DNA of 64,000 bases from Neobacillus kokaensis (GTDB taxonomy: Bacteria > Bacillota > Bacilli > Bacillales > Cytobacillaceae): contig NZ_BNDS01000014.1 of NCBI RefSeq assembly GCF_014656545.1, positions 62,001 through 126,000 on the forward strand, written 5' to 3'. How positions within the stretch are numbered: the first letter of the stretch is position 1; every line of letters starts with the position of its first letter. The notes below the pieces were generated by a model that worked only from the letters and a program-made list of their open reading frames with translations, was not told where the DNA came from and did not search any database. Both the position numbers and the translations under genes were made by a program. Positions 63,309-64,000 of the stretch are shown in pieces.

Positions 63309-64000
63309 ATGAAGGGACATTTTTACAAACGAGGCTGTACGTGCAAGAAAAAAAATTGCTCGTGTGGCTCCAAGTGGGCTTTTGTAATAGATATCGGGAT
63401 TGATCCAGAAACCGGCAAGCGAAAACAAAAGACCAAAAGTGGTTTCGCAACCAAGAAGGATGCAGAAGTAGCCGCTGCCGCTTTGATTCATGAACTAGAA
63501 CAAGGGATTTACATCGAGGATTCCTGCAAACCTTTAGTGATTTTACGAAAGAATGGTTACCTATCTACAGTGATGCAAAAGATGTAAAACCCGGCACCAT
63601 TCGAGTACGTCTTCACGAAATCGGGAAATTGCTGCCTTACTTTGGTCAGTTAAAGTTGAAGGATATTACCCCAAAGAGATATCAAGAATGCTTAAACGAT
63701 TTAAAGGAGCGAGGGTATTCAGACAGTACAAGGGAAGGGATTCATCGGACTGGCAGGATGATTTTCCGAAAAGCGTTAGAGTTTGAACTCATCAAAAAAG
63801 ATCCAACGGAATTTGCTTATCTTAAAAAGGATAAGAAAACCATTGAACAGTTTGAGGAAGAAGAACTCCCAAAATATCTGGAGAAAGAAGAACTTTCCCT
63901 GTTTTTGAAAACGGCCAAGGAATCTGGATTGGAACATGATTACTTGGTGTTTCTCATCCTTTCGTACACAGGTATTCGAGTGGGTGAATTAGTGGCACTC
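63309..64000 (+). pseudogene. Second Tn916-type tyrosine integrase, frameshifted and cut by window edge
   Basis: N-terminal arm-binding domain MKGHFYKRGCTCKKKNCSCG, with an extra Cys-rich zinc-like insert, then WAFVIDIGID and the linker to IEDS. The frame is lost near 63528-63533, where one base is missing; the next frame continues FSDFTKEWLPIYSDAKDVKP, the core-binding domain and SYTGIRVGELVAL at the right edge. I start at the ATG at 63309; the longer upstream frame lacks family sequence. Catalytic His/Arg/Tyr lie outside the window. One-base damage could be real or a sequencing error. Confidence 0.8.

Overview
This looks like a chromosomal segment of a spore-forming, low-GC Bacillaceae bacterium (Bacillus, Neobacillus or a relative). 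The signs are AT-rich DNA with Bacillus-type AAGGAGG ribosome sites, a GsiB-type KGG-repeat general stress protein and a YsnF-type stress protein each behind a SigB-like promoter, a YheC/YheD spore-coat ATP-grasp protein, an LCP (LytR-CpsA-Psr) protein, and a sigma-54-controlled amino-acid catabolic operon with its PAS/AAA+ activator. No rRNA, tRNA or CRISPR array was seen.

Region 1 (1-9.2 kb) is a proline/hydroxyproline catabolic cluster. A racemase/epimerase, a frameshifted proline dehydrogenase, a BrnQ-type transporter and 1-pyrroline-5-carboxylate dehydrogenase lie on the minus strand behind a near-perfect -24/-12 promoter. The enhancer-binding activator is divergent. The cluster is bracketed by same-orientation copies of a unit built around a DUF3967/MerR-like coiled-coil protein (one intact gene, two decayed copies). 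Each copy has a 15-bp TATCGC-NNN-GCGATA palindrome 54-56 bp upstream of its start.

Region 2 (9.4-23.7 kb) is mostly ordinary chromosome. It holds a hydantoinase / DUF917 / NCS1 permease operon with a PucR regulator, a small HELGH protein, gsiB, a secreted alkaline-phosphatase-superfamily phosphodiesterase, a 1105-residue GH18 + polysaccharide deacetylase + GT2 fusion that resembles a one-chain PNAG-type machine, and an LCP protein.

Region 3 (23.75-32.05 kb) is accessory-looking. It carries an acyltransferase, an orphan response regulator lacking its phosphoacceptor Asp, a TsdA-like dihaem cytochrome c, a YheC/D protein, a GH20 hexosaminidase without a signal peptide, and a YsnF protein. It begins and ends with related sequences whose core reads as the G-G-M-M-stop-stop 3' end of groL on the minus strand. 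These are candidate attachment sites.

Region 4 (32.05 kb to the right edge) is a defence island, almost all on the minus strand: a Gabija-like GajA/GajB pair, a decayed HEPN-like ORF, an ABC-3C three-component system (nuclease + middle component + DUF3732 ATPase), an unrecognised 70-aa/531-aa gene pair, and a complete BREX type 3-like operon (brxF-brxC-pglX-pglZ-brxA-brxH). Downstream, on the plus strand, are three tiny genes and two tandem serine recombinases. Then come an xis-like gene with a broken tyrosine integrase, an AbiTii gene with a small membrane partner, and a second broken tyrosine integrase cut by the window edge. Short repeats at the module borders (23.8, 32.1, 36.8, 43.0 and 43.35 kb) suggest the island grew by stacking separate mobile modules. 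The best candidates for something undescribed are the 70/531-aa pair, the nuclease-bearing ABC-3C system, and the DUF3967 protein with its palindromes.
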